DNA from: Spodoptera frugiperda
Lineage: Eukaryota > Arthropoda > Insecta > Lepidoptera > Noctuidae
Reading direction: 5' to 3'
NCBI RefSeq assembly: GCF_023101765.2
Contig: NC_064237.1
Location: 5,153,649 to 5,217,648, forward strand
DNA length: 64,000 nucleotides
Shown: piece by piece, positions 1 to 12,670 of the stretch
Position numbering within the stretch: the first letter of the stretch is position 1
Layout: the number at the start of each line of letters is the position of its first letter
The notes under the pieces: model-generated
Told to the model about the DNA's origin: nothing
Database searches by the model: none
What the model saw: only the letters and a program-made list of their open reading frames with translations
Made by a program: the position numbers and the translations under genes

Positions 1-3000
1 TACGGCTGGCAATAAAGCGAACAGTTCTAAAGATTGCAGACGATTTGGACTTGATTTAGATTGAGAACTATTGAGTGAAATGCGAGTTCCAGTTAAACGT
101 GGAGGTAGGTATGTGAAGGCCATTGTAAGCCCCGGTAACGGAGGCATCCGACCAAATTGTGCCAAATGTGGAGATAAGTGAAATTTATGTGTAATGATAT
201 CGACTTCTGGCCTTTATATCTATATGTTTGCTTCGATGGCGCGACTAGATACGTCCTAATTTATGGAGGTTGACAATTTGTATTAAATTGACCAGATAAT
301 GCGAGAGTATATCATGTCAGTATTCCTATATTGCTGTACACTAGTTATTGGTTACGAGTTAATTAGAATTTCAAATGGCTCTATTGTATGAATTTTATCG
401 GCGGTGTATGTCATAAATATCTTGTTTTAATAGTGCATAATGTATGACGCCGCTGTTATTCTATTCTATTTTATGTTACCTAAATTCCGCAAAATAGTTT
501 GGTATTTTGGATTTCCCGTAATTTTATTACTTACCTACGCAATTAATGATAAACAGTTAAATGTGGTAGAGAATAATCTACGCTACTATTTCCACAACTA
601 ATTTGTGCAAACAACAAAACAGCGAGCCTAGATTAAAACGTAAAATGAAGAATTTAATAAAATCGCACGAAAGTCAATGAGTTTGGCGTGTAGCCAGCAA
701 TTATGAGTGTTACCCTACAGAGCGAACTTACGCAATACTAAGTTTGTGCGAAACATAAATAAATGAACTTCTCCCTATATTGGAGGAGCTATTCCTGTCC
801 CCTTTGTGTGAATTAAAAGGTCGTTATTCCGTGTACCAGCCACCTGCTACACTTTGTAAATCTCGCTAATTATTATTGCAAGTCTTGTTATATAAAGACC
901 GTATTCATAAATAAAATTCTGCCTGTGTACCTACACATTAATTCAAGTTATCTTAATACAATATTCATAAGCGAATTCTTCGCGTTAAAACTGTATTATT
1001 TAAGGCTTAGAGTATAAGTAAAATTAATTTCACATCTATAGGTAGGTGGAGCGTCGGTTTGGAATTGTGCCCAAAAAGGCTGCGATGTGTTCCACACCTA
1101 TTTCATGAACTTTAATACTGTCATCAGTGAACGTTCGGTTTTAAATAAAACGTGTCTACATGCTCTTTGGGAATATGTGGACTTGCACATACATAGGTGT
1201 TACATTGTATTTTTATTGAGGGTAGTGGACCTCCCCAAGTGATGATACGGCGGCGACCTAAGTGCGAGCGATGCACAGTCAGCATTTAACGTGACCTGGC
1301 CTACTTTCACACACTTAAAATTACAAAATATGTGCCTACACATAGTATTCCCATATTAACTGTCAATTTTTAAAATCGAGTTCAAAAACCGAAATAAATT
1401 GTATACATTTTTTTTATTGTAATTAAATCTTTTCTGTAGACCCAAAATACTCATATCAAATACATAAAGAGAGGCCAAAAATAGTTTCTAATTTACATAC
1501 ATTTTTGAGCTATCGGTTGATTTGACATTAAAGCGTAATTAAACACAATATAATATTGTTGTCGCATGTTGGTTTAGCCCATCCGTCGGGTAATGCCGTC
1601 GTTATGCGGTGTCTCGGCTAAGCCACTTGTTTTCATTTATGGGTAAATGGCCCTCATTATAGCATAGAGCGAAGTGCTGTACGCCATTACACCTTAAAAC
1701 GAACATTATTCTTGGTTTCGTCTTCTCCACGAAACTTTTACTTCGGTGGAACATAGTAATTTGAATTTATTTTTTAATTTTTCGTAACTTCTTTTGATAT
1801 AGAGGTATATTAAATGGTTTTGTAAAAGTATGTTTATAAAGTAGATAAGTAATTTAAAGTATTTACCTAAAAGTGAGTAGATACTAAACAGGTACGAAAT
1901 AATTATGTTTTAACTAATGTAGGTACCTAATTGTATAATTTTATGTTTCTGCGTGCGCTTCAATGTAACTTAATTTACCAAATTCTAAGTCTCTGCAACA
2001 TAAATAAAAATAAAAATATTTACTGCAACCAATCTTCATAAAAGCACAATTGAAAGAAGAAAGAGAAACTATAATGATAATTGGATTTACAATATGAGAA
2101 ATATTAAAATTACTTAAGTACTCAACTGCAAAAACTATCTATAGGAGCAAAAAATCATGGAGCCATTAGTGTTGTTTTCATTTTAAAGAACCCAGTATAA
2201 TTTTCAAAAAAGTGTTTGTTTACAAAAAGATAGCTCTTATTTTACAGGTGATTAAATTGCCTTTCATACGACGTGCATTATCAATTCATAAAATATTTGT
2301 ATCAGAAAATATGAATTAAGATGAAATGAAAAAGAAAAAACTCTAGTCGCTTCTTTTCTTTGCTTCCAAGTGTACATAGTTACGTTATTACGAGTATTTA
2401 TACACAAACAATTAATTTAAAAAAAGAGTTATCTCACTAAGCAGTGACCAACAAAGGGATATCTTATTGAATCCATATCATAATAACAATGTTACCAAAC
2501 TTCGACAACTCAATAACAGCGTGAAAGAAACTTCACATTTCTTCATCGGAAACTTTAATTCGTTTTGCTTGTGAACATTTCACTTGGAACTTTGGTAGAC
2601 GTTTGTACTAAAAGAAAGCCATTAAGGGATTTTTAAATCCTCATTTGGATGTTTGGTCTTCGTAAAGGTGTAGTCGCTTCACTGATTATGCTAACGATAA
2701 TGTGATGCTGCTGTATTAAGCTGTCGCCGCCTGAAGTGTCATGGCGGAGTAAATAAGGTATATTGTCTCTTAGGTTGCTTCCTCTTAAGTTATATGTGTT
2801 ATAAGCTTGATTTTATTCCGAAGAAGACTATGTTAGACTAGTTTATGTATAATTTAGTCTTATAAGTAATAACAATCTTACTGCCGCACTCAAAGTCATT
2901 TAATGATTACTTAAACTATTCCTTAGTAACGATTTTGTACTGCAAACAATTGCTGAGGATTGGGTTAAGTAACTATTAACTAAACTCTGAGTACGGCTAT

Positions 3001-3594
3001 TGCTGATAGAAGAAAATAAAAGGTATGTGGTTGAAATATTGAAGCCCACGATATTCCATTCACTAAATCCGTTGAATCATGAGAATCGTTTGAGTAAATA
3101 ATTACTAATCTTAATTTAAGTGTACAATCTTATGTTTAAGTTTAATTTGTTCTGCAAGAGATATATACTGCACAATAAAGAGAAATATTTAGACGTAGCT
3201 ACATAAAATTACAATTGTAATACTCTGTAGACAAATTTTATGCAGATATGAAGTGAGATTAAAATGGAATAAACCTTTAAAACAGTGGGTCGTTTGCTTA
3301 AGCGTTATGTGCATTACCTGCACGCGCCGGCGTTTTCAACTAAATATTCAGTATAATCCCCTAATGTTCTACTAAAACATGAACCAAACGTAATAAAAAT
3401 GTATTGCTACCCTAAACAATGTGACTATGCTTATTAAACGCGATTATAAATTACCAATTAACAAGTTATCAGAAAAAATAAAGCAAAGAAAATAGCTCTG
3501 ATCCAGCGACGGAAAGTTATAAAAAGAACGCCAAGATTGAAAAAGTGCATGAACATTTTTTACTGAGCCATAAATCTAAAAGTTTATTCCCTAG

Positions 3595-3740
3595 TTTGTA
3601 ACTCAGTCATGCCGAAACGGCTGCAACGATTCCGATAGAACTTGGCACCAAATTGGATAATAAACTGTACCACATATCTTTTATAGAACTTCTTATTATA
3701 ATATCTAATGGGAAAATTCTATGACATATAATAAAGTGAA
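3595..3740 (+). repeat. Degenerate LINE-type 3' end fragment
   Basis: The block has the word order typical of the 3' ends of insect non-LTR retrotransposons: 'gtcatgccgaaacggctgca' followed by 'cgattccgatagaacttggc', a decayed form of the 'ggctgaaccgattttgatgaaatttgg' type. No open reading frame remains. The family assignment comes from resemblance only. Confidence 0.35.
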
Positions 3741-4573
3741 ATTGTGTAATAAAAACCGTTTATATTTTAACCGCATGTTGCTACTAATAAAATAATAGTT
3801 ATAACCATTTAGTAAATAAAGCTTTGTTTTCATAAGCTCCGCGAAATCTCATTTGTGCAGACATTACTATTCAAAATGACAGTGCCTACGCGTTTAATAC
3901 TTTATTAAAAGCTAAAACAGCTCTCTAGTACCTCGTTTTTATTTAAAAGCGGGTAAATTTGGTTCATTTATATTTATTAGTGTACTGAGATGATGAAGAC
4001 AATGTTGTTTGTCATTTTTAGTAAGTTTTAGAGGCCATTAAAATGTGAGGTAATGCTTTTTGTAAATTATTACCTGCCTAGATCTTTTTAGGCATAGTGT
4101 CAGGGTATACGAAATGAAGAAATACATTTCCAGTACTTTGTGCGATTACAGTTTTTCTTAGTTAAGAAATGATAGTTACTTTAGACAATTGTTATCTAAC
4201 TTTACGCTTCTTTTTCCTCGAAGAGGCTGTTAGATATATTCAAGCATTTATCATTCTTATGAGTATAATAAAGGCGCTATGTTATGATAGTAGTTAGTTC
4301 CATCCAAATTATAATTCCGTGTCAATATGACAGTTGGCACGGCACTACATGCACTCGTAAATGTTATGAAGTAGTAAATCGTAATTAAATGTTGTCCTCC
4401 ATTTTACGATCAGTATTAACGACAAATAAATAATAAAATATCTGTTCTGTTATTAATTTTGCGTCGAAGAATCGTCGTGATACATTCATGGAGCTTAATA
4501 AAGAAAATATTATTTTTGTTAGGTAACAATTATTAATTGTGACATTAGTTTCATTGATATATTAATTGAAGAT

Positions 4574-4626
4574 TTTTTTAATTATCAAAGTCTTATGCGT
4601 AACATAAGACTTTGATAATTAAAAAA
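4574..4626. repeat. Perfect 24-bp inverted repeat with 5-nt loop
   Basis: The left arm 4574-4597 (ending 'caaagtcttatg') is exactly complementary to the right arm 4603-4626 (starting 'cataagactttg'), separated by the loop 'cgtaa'. A transcript would fold into an uninterrupted stem. No flanking target duplication or longer element boundary is evident. Confidence 0.85.
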
Positions 4627-5231
4627 TGTTTTATTTCCAGCTAATAAAGCTTTTTAATTTAGTCTAGACAAAAATAGGATCTATAGTAGTAACCTAATTA
4701 TTATTCCAAAATGTAACATCGATTCCCAAAACCCTACATATTAAAAGAAATAGCGATCATTGGTAATCTATAATCTTATAATACCTAATGGTTTTTGAAA
4801 TTAAAGAACAGAATTGACGTGTGGACCTGCCACAGCATTATCAACTTTATTGCCACGTAAATCTTTATCTAAAGCGATGCGTTTTGCTTTTAGTTTTAGA
4901 TGCTTCTATCACGGGTAGTTTAGAAGTCATTACATGCTCGTCGAATATGAACGGGTAGTTTATTACCTATCCGGCAGAGCGCTGCTTTAATCGACCTGGC
5001 AGTTTCGCTGCTTTTTGTGACCTGTTAGTGTTAATTACTAGGAAACTTGTGTCCAATCTCACTATGTAAGTAGGTACTGGTTTAGTATTAGATAGATGAG
5101 ATAGTAGTAGATCAAATGCTTGTTGATTAGTTTTTTTTGAAATAAGAAGTTTTCATAGTTCACTGTAAAAGTCGGAAAATCAGGAAGGCTGTTAAAAATT
5201 AATGTATCCAATAATATAAATCTGTAGAGTA

Positions 5232-5400
5232 CAGACTCTAAGTATGAATTTGTTTTAGGTTTAAAGTAGGTACCTAATCGGAACGAGAGCGCGTTCGCCC
5301 CTCTGATTGGACGGATCGAATAAACCAACCAATTACAGCGCCAAATGCGCTCTCGTTTCGATTACTTTAAACGTAAAGCAAACTCGTACTAAGGGCACTG
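5232..5400. mobile_element. Foldback MITE, copy 1
   Basis: The element is largely self-complementary. The right end (5371-5400, 'cgtaaagcaaactcgtacta' then 'agggcactg') matches the reverse complement of the left end (5232-5265, 'ctaagtatgaatttgtttta'), and the 'cgaacgagagcgc'-type words recur inverted near 5280 and 5345. The core contains 'ctctgattggacgg'. The same terminal word appears at about 7.3, 35.9 and 39.7 kb, so this is a dispersed non-autonomous family. It has no coding capacity of its own. Small open frames across it come from its palindromic ends. Confidence 0.6.
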
Positions 5401-5874
5401 AAGTCCTCAAAAGCATTACATTCACGAAAGCCAACATTGACCTTTCCTTTAATGTTTGGTACTGCAAAAACAATCATGGTACAATGTGCTTAGTTTCAAA
5501 TCGTTGTCGATTTCATTTCGGTCCAATACCTCGGACCGCAAGCCCATCAGTGTTTACTCTAAGTGCATTTTAAAATAAAATTGGGCACGCGGAAATCCTT
5601 CCTTTCATGTTCCCTTCTTTCGCTTAAGAAAAGGTTCGTTATACATTAACTGAATCGGATCCCGAACCCTTTTCGGGTCTTCTATTTTGCGACCAAAATA
5701 AAAACAAAGGAAAATGTGTATTTTCATCAGATCCTTCTAGGCTTTATTCAAATGGTCGCCTGTTCTTTGAAGAGCATGTTAAGGAACAAAATGTTGATGA
5801 CCTTTTTGACGTATGTCCTTGAAAGTAAGCTTCAATTCTAATGATATGTATTGTAGGTAAATGTGGAAGCTTTT

Positions 5875-6178
5875 TATATTTGTTTGCTTGTTTGTTACTT
5901 TTTCCCGTCAAAACGGCTAAAGCGATCGAGATTAAATTTGAAACAGTATCAATCCATGTTATTGTCTTCCAAATAGACCAGAAATTAGTATGGTAAACTA
6001 GCTTCTGCCAGCAGCTTCAACTGTGGTCCTGTGTGATAAAAAATATCCTATAGATCATAATCCATCATCCCTGTTCCAAATTTCATCCCGATCCCTTCAG
6101 CCATTTTGACGTTATTGAGTAACATACATACACACAACCACACAAACATTCGCATTTATAATATTAGTAAGATAACAA
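5875..6178. repeat. Head-to-head pair of LINE-type 3' ends
   Basis: The left part (about 5875-5990) reads 'gtcaaaacggctaaagcgat' and 'attaaatttgaaacag', which is the reverse orientation of the family. The right part (about 6000-6178) reads in the forward orientation: 'gcttctgccagcagcttc', 'tttcatcccgatccc', 'cattttgacgttattgagta', then the terminal 'atttataatattagtaag'. Both parts resemble the 3' untranslated end of an abundant lepidopteran RTE-like non-LTR retrotransposon. No reverse transcriptase frame is attached, as is usual for 5'-truncated copies. Confidence 0.55.
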
Positions 6179-9100
6179 GTATTGATGGACTTGAAGTTTT
6201 CTCGTGTAAGATTGAAAATATCTGACTGTTAATAACTTATCTATATATTAATACGTGATGCAAAAACATTGGACCGCTATTTACGAAAATTGCGCGGACG
6301 TAGGAGCATAAAATTTGGTACACTTATAGTTTATGTGTAGGAGAAGTGCATAACGCTAATATTTTTCAAAAATAATGCTTATAAAGTACATTAAATCAAT
6401 AAATAAAACATTACACACACATGCATAGTATCTGATCGTATTTGACAAAACGTCAAAATCAATAGACATTGCGATGATATTGACGTCTCATATGAATAGA
6501 GTTTTATAAAAGAGTTTCTTTGAACTATTTTTAGACAGTTGCTATTGTTTGAGTTAAATAAAAATTATCCTTGAACGTATGTTAAGTGATATTGTAAATT
6601 AAATCGTATATGGTTGAATTTCAACCACTAGGCGACCACTAGTATAGGTAAATAGTTATGTTTCAATAACAATACATTAAAATAAGTTAATTAATTATTG
6701 TTACATTTTAGTTAATTGAGTAATCGTTTTGACCTAATAATTATTTACATAACATAAATATAATATCATATCTGTTATTCTACTGAGAATAATGTAGTGA
6801 CATTATTTTATTTCAACTATATAATTATTTAATTAATCTTTATATTATTAAATAGATATTTTAATTAGCTATTTGTTTAAAGGAGACATACATTATAATT
6901 ATTTTATTTACTTTTTAATTAGACTGGGACTCATTAATGAGAGCAGCCGTATCATTAGTTAGGTCGTGCACTGTCTAACTAGGATTAATTAGAGTTAAAA
7001 TGAACCTTAATAAATAAATTACATAAGTACCTAACACAAATATTCTTTGAACTATTTGAAGCAGTAGACAGTTGCTATTGTTTGGCTGTAGGCGTTATCT
7101 ACATAAGAGGGTTTGCTATAATCTCTCAGCTTGGCAGACGGGTAGAAAATCACAGTTTGAAAAGGTTTTGATTCGATTATTTTTGTCCTATTCATTGTAA
7201 ATTCTGATATTCTATAGTTAGCTCGTAAGAGTAGGAACGGTGACAAATGTGTTCTGAGGGTTTAGTATGACTTTGTTTTACGTATAACGTGGTATAACGA
7301 GATCGAAAAGAGAATGCGTTCGGCGCTCTGATTGGTTGATACTCTTAGTACGAGTTTGCTTCATAGGGGCTCTTATTTCGATTTTGTTAATTGTAAAGCA
7401 AAATCATACAAAGGATACTGAAAAGAAACCAACGACAGCAAAGTCGTCATTAGCTCGTACTCATATGTATGTAGTTCAGAAGTTCAAAGAACACAGAAAA
7501 CGTTTTATAAAGTCTGGTCAGAGCATCAAAACAAATGATTAATTAATGGACTGTAATTAAATAACTGAATACCCATTACCCATGCTTAGTTACGTTAGGG
7601 ATGATGTCAGGATATGAAAATTAAAAATCTATTAAGTCCGTCAGTTAGGTAATGAAAAAATATTAGACACGTATTTTTTTGTCAGTAATATAATACTTAA
7701 ATTTAATACTTGAATAAAACGAATCAAAGTTTAGGAATGGGAGCAAATGCGCCATGTCTACGTATAAAATGTACCTAGAAGTGACATCACGCGATATTTC
7801 AAATCTATACATCTTCGAATGTATTTGTTTCCGTATGAAAATGAAAATATACGTGTCTAATATTTTAAAATATTCTACAAGACGGACATTAAATATTTTT
7901 TTTAACTGTACCTAACTGTAACAGCAATAAAGATTTATTCAATTTTTTTTATTTTATTTATAGAAATAAATACGATTGATAGAAATGTTTTAGAAAGGTT
8001 TATTATATAAAAAAACGTAAATATATTTGATATGGGATTGATATTGAATTAAGCTGAAACGAACGAAGGATAAAAATAGAATAAAAATATATTTTACGAG
8101 GGCGTGGAAGTGAGCATTAACAGAATATAATTATGAGGTCCAATAAAATCGGCGTTTGGAACATTTTATGGCAGTCTCATAAACGGATTTAATTATCTTA
8201 CTTGTGTGCTGTCGTAATATAACGAAATTACAGTCACTGTTCACATATTTATTATTTGTACATATAACTGTTTACAGCGTTCATGTAACAATTTCATTGT
8301 TTCTATAATGGGAATTTGACTTTTAAGTATACATTTTTGGCCACATCTAATTTTAAAAATGATATAAAGATTGCTAGGTGAGGTAAAGGTGCATTTACCC
8401 TGCAAATCTATCTCTTGAGATATTTCCTCATGATCCAACCACACGCATAGTTTCGCTACCCTAAATCATCTGGAAGACATTACGAATTAGATTATTTTCA
8501 TAGTTAACTTAAATCCATAATAATAGCGAAAATGTTTTCAAAACCAAATTATGTCACAAGTTACACAACAAACATCCATCAAGTAAGAACATAACAGAAG
8601 TAATAACACGTAATTTGGTAAACACGACATTTCGTACATGCGACATATCGGGGAAATTAATAAAGCTAATACAAGAACAGCGCGTCACTCAGTGGCTGTG
8701 GTTTTAATTCAGGGGTTAATTAAACATGTACCCTATACAACGCGGCTTCGAACCCCGACTACATTATATAACCCCCGTTATCATTAGCTTTATTTTAATG
8801 TCACTGTTTTTCACATGATGACGCAATACGCTTTGTGATGTCATTAGTTTGATTGGATATCAAATTTCATGCCGTTCCGTGATACATTTATCCGGATTTA
8901 TTTTGTATACTGACAATCCCGTTCAACTAATTGTGTTTCAATACAAATTGAAACTAACAATATACTCGGAGCTGTTGTTAGTCCATATCTGTTTACGTTA
9001 TAAAGTTATGGCGACCTCATAAAGTAGGATTGGGTGACCATTCATAAACCCGACACCTATCCTTCACTAAAGGTCTGTCCTTCAATTTGTTATGCCACAC

Positions 9101-12100
9101 CAAACTAATCCCACGTATAGTTAATTTTAGGGATCACTCCGACGCCAATGTCTACTTCAAACGTCTCTTGCAAGTATTCAACAATACATATTTGCCGAAA
9201 TACTCTACTTGATAAATTTTATACCACCCACATGTGCGCACTAAAACAAGTGACACGTGTACAATAAAGAATAAACAATATGGAGGCAAGTTTTGGAGAT
9301 GTCGAGCGGCACACGCGACATTAGCCCCGCAGTACGCAAATAAAGAAGAGAAAAACATTGTCGGAATACGAGCAGTCAAACGTATAGTCGGTGACATGAC
9401 ATAAGAGTTGTGGAGTTAGAGTGAACTTCGCAATACACTTACTGAGGGGCTAAGTTCGCAGCATTTGACCTCTTAGTCGGCTCTCTCCGCCAAATAACGC
9501 GATGTTGGAAAGCCTAGCTCCATGCCCCCCACCCCCGAGGATCCACGAGGAAGTTTCTACCTAGCTTTAAAGTTAATTAAGTGACGCTTCCACGCTCCTC
9601 CATGTTTTGTAAGATGTGTGGCACTCCGGATGGACTAGATTGGCAGTTTAGCTGTCTTCTCGTCGAGTCGACTTCAACTTTTACCTAATTGTGTAAGCAG
9701 CACGTCGCAACTGTCCAACTAAGTGCGCCGCTTAACAAAGTAATTTTATCAACATTTTGAGACATTTATTACTGTCATGTAATTCCAAATAACTTATCTA
9801 ATTCTCTTATAATAAACTTTATAATTGTTACAAATTATTTTGACATTATGTAAATTGTCTCATTACAGTAATAACCAGACTAACATTACTTTCAGTCGGT
9901 ATATATAAATATTAGTTACATTTTTTACTGAATAAATTTAGTTAAAGTCGCAGACTAAACCTTTTGTTCTACTGGGAATAAAAAGGTAAAGCCTTTCTCG
10001 GTTATGACAGCTGACGAATAAATCGTCTAAATAAATTGTAGTAACAATGATCCCGGCTGTAACCAGCTATTGTCTAGCCGGTAAAAAATGAGACGTACAA
10101 ACGTTAAAGGTGAAAAAGCGAGTAAATAAAGCATAACGGTCGGGGCTAGAGGTGAAAAATCACTGACAAACCACACAAAAATCATTCAAGTTAACGGCAT
10201 ACAACGATCCGCACTTCGGTCGCTCGTGACCTGTGACTCGGCCATTTTTCCTCGCCGGAGCGACAGCTAGGCCTCTGTGAAAACAAGCAAAAATGGAAGG
10301 AAAAAAGAAAAGCCAACCGCGCTCCACTGATATTGAAAACGAGAACAAGCACTCGGTGATTCTTTCCAACACACAATAGTTTGTGTTAACTGAGCTTCAA
10401 GTAGACTTACAGCACTCCATACCAGGTTACATACTACAGGTCTTTGTTATCCGAGTATCGTTTTATATCATCGATATTTGAACAGCGCTCAGTCGCCCAC
10501 CACACTATTCGTGACTTAAATTCTTACTTACAGCTTTCAAGGTGCTTGGGTTACGTTTGGTATTTCTTAGATGCTTAGAAAAAGATTATTCGAATCATGA
10601 AAGTACTACACCTACCTACGTCATCAGCATTATAACAAGAGCATGGTATAATTTTATCTGTGAGCATATTAACACATGCTTAATAACCTCACTACGTTCA
10701 CTATTATCATGGGTTGCTAGAAGACTGCCATTATCCGCCTGGTTGCTTCTCAAATTGATTTTTGTCGTCAAGTTTTATGAACGGAACGCATCATAAATTA
10801 TAATAACTTACGTGTATCATCATTGAATTACATTACTCGTACGTAGTACAGTACAAATATCCCTTAATATAGATATCCCTTTTTTGTAAGTCTCAGCAAT
10901 CCGGACTCCATAAAAGTCGTATCCGATTAATTGATGTTAATGAAACCAGAACAACCAAAAACGTGTATTCTTTATTACAATTCGCACCCTTTTCCCTTTC
11001 GTGATGGAACGCATTAAGACAATTGGGCTGAACATTTTTTCGGAGGGCGCTATACTCAGTAAGTACGCGTATTAGTTGATACGGGGTACGTATGGGTTAT
11101 CTCGGGAAATCCGACATCTCCGGCGGATGCTGCCTCTGTCTGGGCCCTGATAAGTGCCTCCCGCGATACAAGTGAATAGATACGATTTTGGGTATTTCTC
11201 TCCTATGTATTTCTGTATTTGTTGGAATTACTCGGTATCATTGTCGACATTTATATATTGCGGCTCTTTGCTGTCCGTTTGTTTCTGTGGCCATTTTAGA
11301 CAGATATTTAGATTAATTTTGTACTACATATTATTGTATTTCATGCTGTTAGTGACAAGTATACCTATTATTTTCGAATTGAATAATTTTTTGTGTTTTA
11401 TATTTAAATGATTAAATAATTCGTCAATCGGCTCTAATTTAATAACTTTGAACACAAAGAAAATAACCTAAATAGAATTAATGGGCCTAAGTTTAATCAG
11501 CGTTTTAAAAACAAATATCTAATTTCAAGATGAACTTGAAACGAAAATAGGCATTTGAAAGTGATATCAAGATCGACATCAATGAGATATTTAATTTATT
11601 ATTTTCGTAATATCACAAATTAAGTATTTGTTTCTCAATATTGTTGTACTTGAAACAAATTAAATTCAATAACAAACAACTTGAAAAACTGGCTTCTAAA
11701 GTTTTATCCTAAGGGCTTCATGAAACGAAACTTTGATTATTTATTCGTAAGTTGGTAACGAATTTGAATGAAAATGTAGAACACGAATTATAATAGTTCC
11801 ATGGCTACGCTAACGACCTCTGGTTTGTTAAACACGTTGAAGAATATCTTAAGGCCTTTGAATAATTGTGAATTAAGGCTCTAGGCTTTTATATTTGAAA
11901 TTTTGCTAATGTCTAATCCTTGTAAGGTATAAGTTTAAGAATCTAAACTCCCACACGATGCTTTTTGGTTGATTGTGTAGAACCATTAATTCTGTTTAAA
12001 CTAATATTAAGTACAATGGGGTACCTAAAGTTTAGTAGGAGGAGGAGTAATATTCGATACTACTCATTTATTTTATAAGTAATTATGCCCATCGTCGCAC

Positions 12101-12220
12101 AAGCTCCTTGTACCTAAGTTAGTTTTTTTAAGACGAGTTAGTTACATATCCGTTCAAATAGTATTAATATTCTCGAATGTAATGATATAATATTGGTTTA
12201 TTTGCTCTATAGTTTAAGTT
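6179..12220. other. Mostly unassigned AT-rich stretch
   Basis: Apart from the MITE at 7254-7420 I see no element with clear boundaries and no coding exon. Two patches have visibly higher G+C than their surroundings: 9480-9620 (with a C-rich run near 9526-9535) and 10,190-10,340. Neither contains a frame with a recognisable protein family. Small open frames over them begin at non-ATG codons or lack any motif. The patches may be conserved regulatory DNA or old repeats. Confidence 0.5.
7254..7420. mobile_element. Foldback MITE, copy 2
   Basis: The left end ('ctgagggtttagtatgactt' then 'tgttttacgtataac') pairs with the right end ('gttaattgtaaagcaaaatc', 'aaaggatactg') in inverted orientation with several mismatches. 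The core 'cggcgctctgattggttgat' matches the cores of the 5.3 and 39.7 kb copies. An internal 'cttagtacgagtttgcttc' word at about 7347 repeats the terminal sequence, so this copy may be a rearranged or nested pair. It is non-coding. Confidence 0.5.
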
Positions 12221-12392
12221 TGACGGCACGGTTGGTGCGGTGGCAAGGCAACCGAATGTCACGCAGGTGTAGCTGGTTCGATTCCCGCACGGAACAACTC
12301 TTTGTGTGATTCATAAATTGTTGTCAGTTTCGGGTCTGGGTGCCACGTGTATGTGTGAACTTGTAAGAAGCACAAAAGAAGGTTGAATAATA
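12221..12392 (+). mobile_element. tRNA-derived SINE, copy A
   Basis: The 5' half is tRNA-like. An A-box-like 'ggttggtgcggtggc' is followed by a good polymerase III B box 'ggttcgattcc' at 12275-12285 and 'cgcacggaacaactctttgt'. The tRNA-unrelated body then reads 'gtgattcataaattgttg', 'tttcgggtctgggtg' and 'gtatgtgtgaacttgtaag', the order I recognise from a common noctuid SINE. The copy ends in a short 'aataataata' tail. It is not a functional tRNA gene because no complete cloverleaf or acceptor stem is present. Confidence 0.75.
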
Positions 12393-12607
12393 ATAATTAT
12401 TGTTTACTGTTGCACAGAAGAACCTCTTATACGCATTTTTTATCAAGATACTCGATTGTCTTAACTTTGGTTCTCATAAATTACTGAACAACTTCACGAT
12501 ACGAAATCGATTTATTTGAAAGGTAAAGTAATGGAATACACCGAGCTTAGAAAGCAAATTAGATACTGGCAAAGTTTCTAAGTAATTAAATATTGTAACT
12601 AAACTTG

Positions 12608-12670
12608 ATATTTCCCTATTGGAGAGGCTCATCTTCTGCAGTGGGCGGCAAGAAGCTGATGAGGATAGCT
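12608..12670 (+). repeat. LINE 3' terminal fragment
   Basis: The phrase 'attggagaggctcatcttct' + 'gcagtgggcggcaagaagct' + 'gatgagg' is a diverged form of the familiar lepidopteran non-LTR retrotransposon ending '...ggagaggcc..cctgcagtgg..ggctgatgatgatg'. Only this terminal piece remains and no reverse transcriptase frame precedes it. Confidence 0.45.

Larger units (their letters stand above)
1..5231. other. Gene-free AT-rich stretch
   Basis: No open frame here has a recognisable domain, a convincing signal peptide or a splice context. The sequence is AT-rich with many short homopolymers. A degenerate LINE-3'-end-like block lies at about 3595-3740 and a perfect hairpin at 4574-4626, both listed separately. 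A small GC-richer patch at 1560-1640 holds partly inverted 'ttagcc' / 'ggctaa' words, but I could not assign it. The stretch could be intergenic or intronic, and nothing in it decides between the two. Confidence 0.6.

Noticed and set aside
10160..10376. Two overlapping antisense frames with hydrophobic stretches
   Set aside because: Two frames are open at once in a GC-richer patch. Neither has a motif or splice context.
12221..12300. Possible tRNA gene
   Set aside because: There is a good B box, but no complete cloverleaf or acceptor stem. The downstream body marks it as a SINE.
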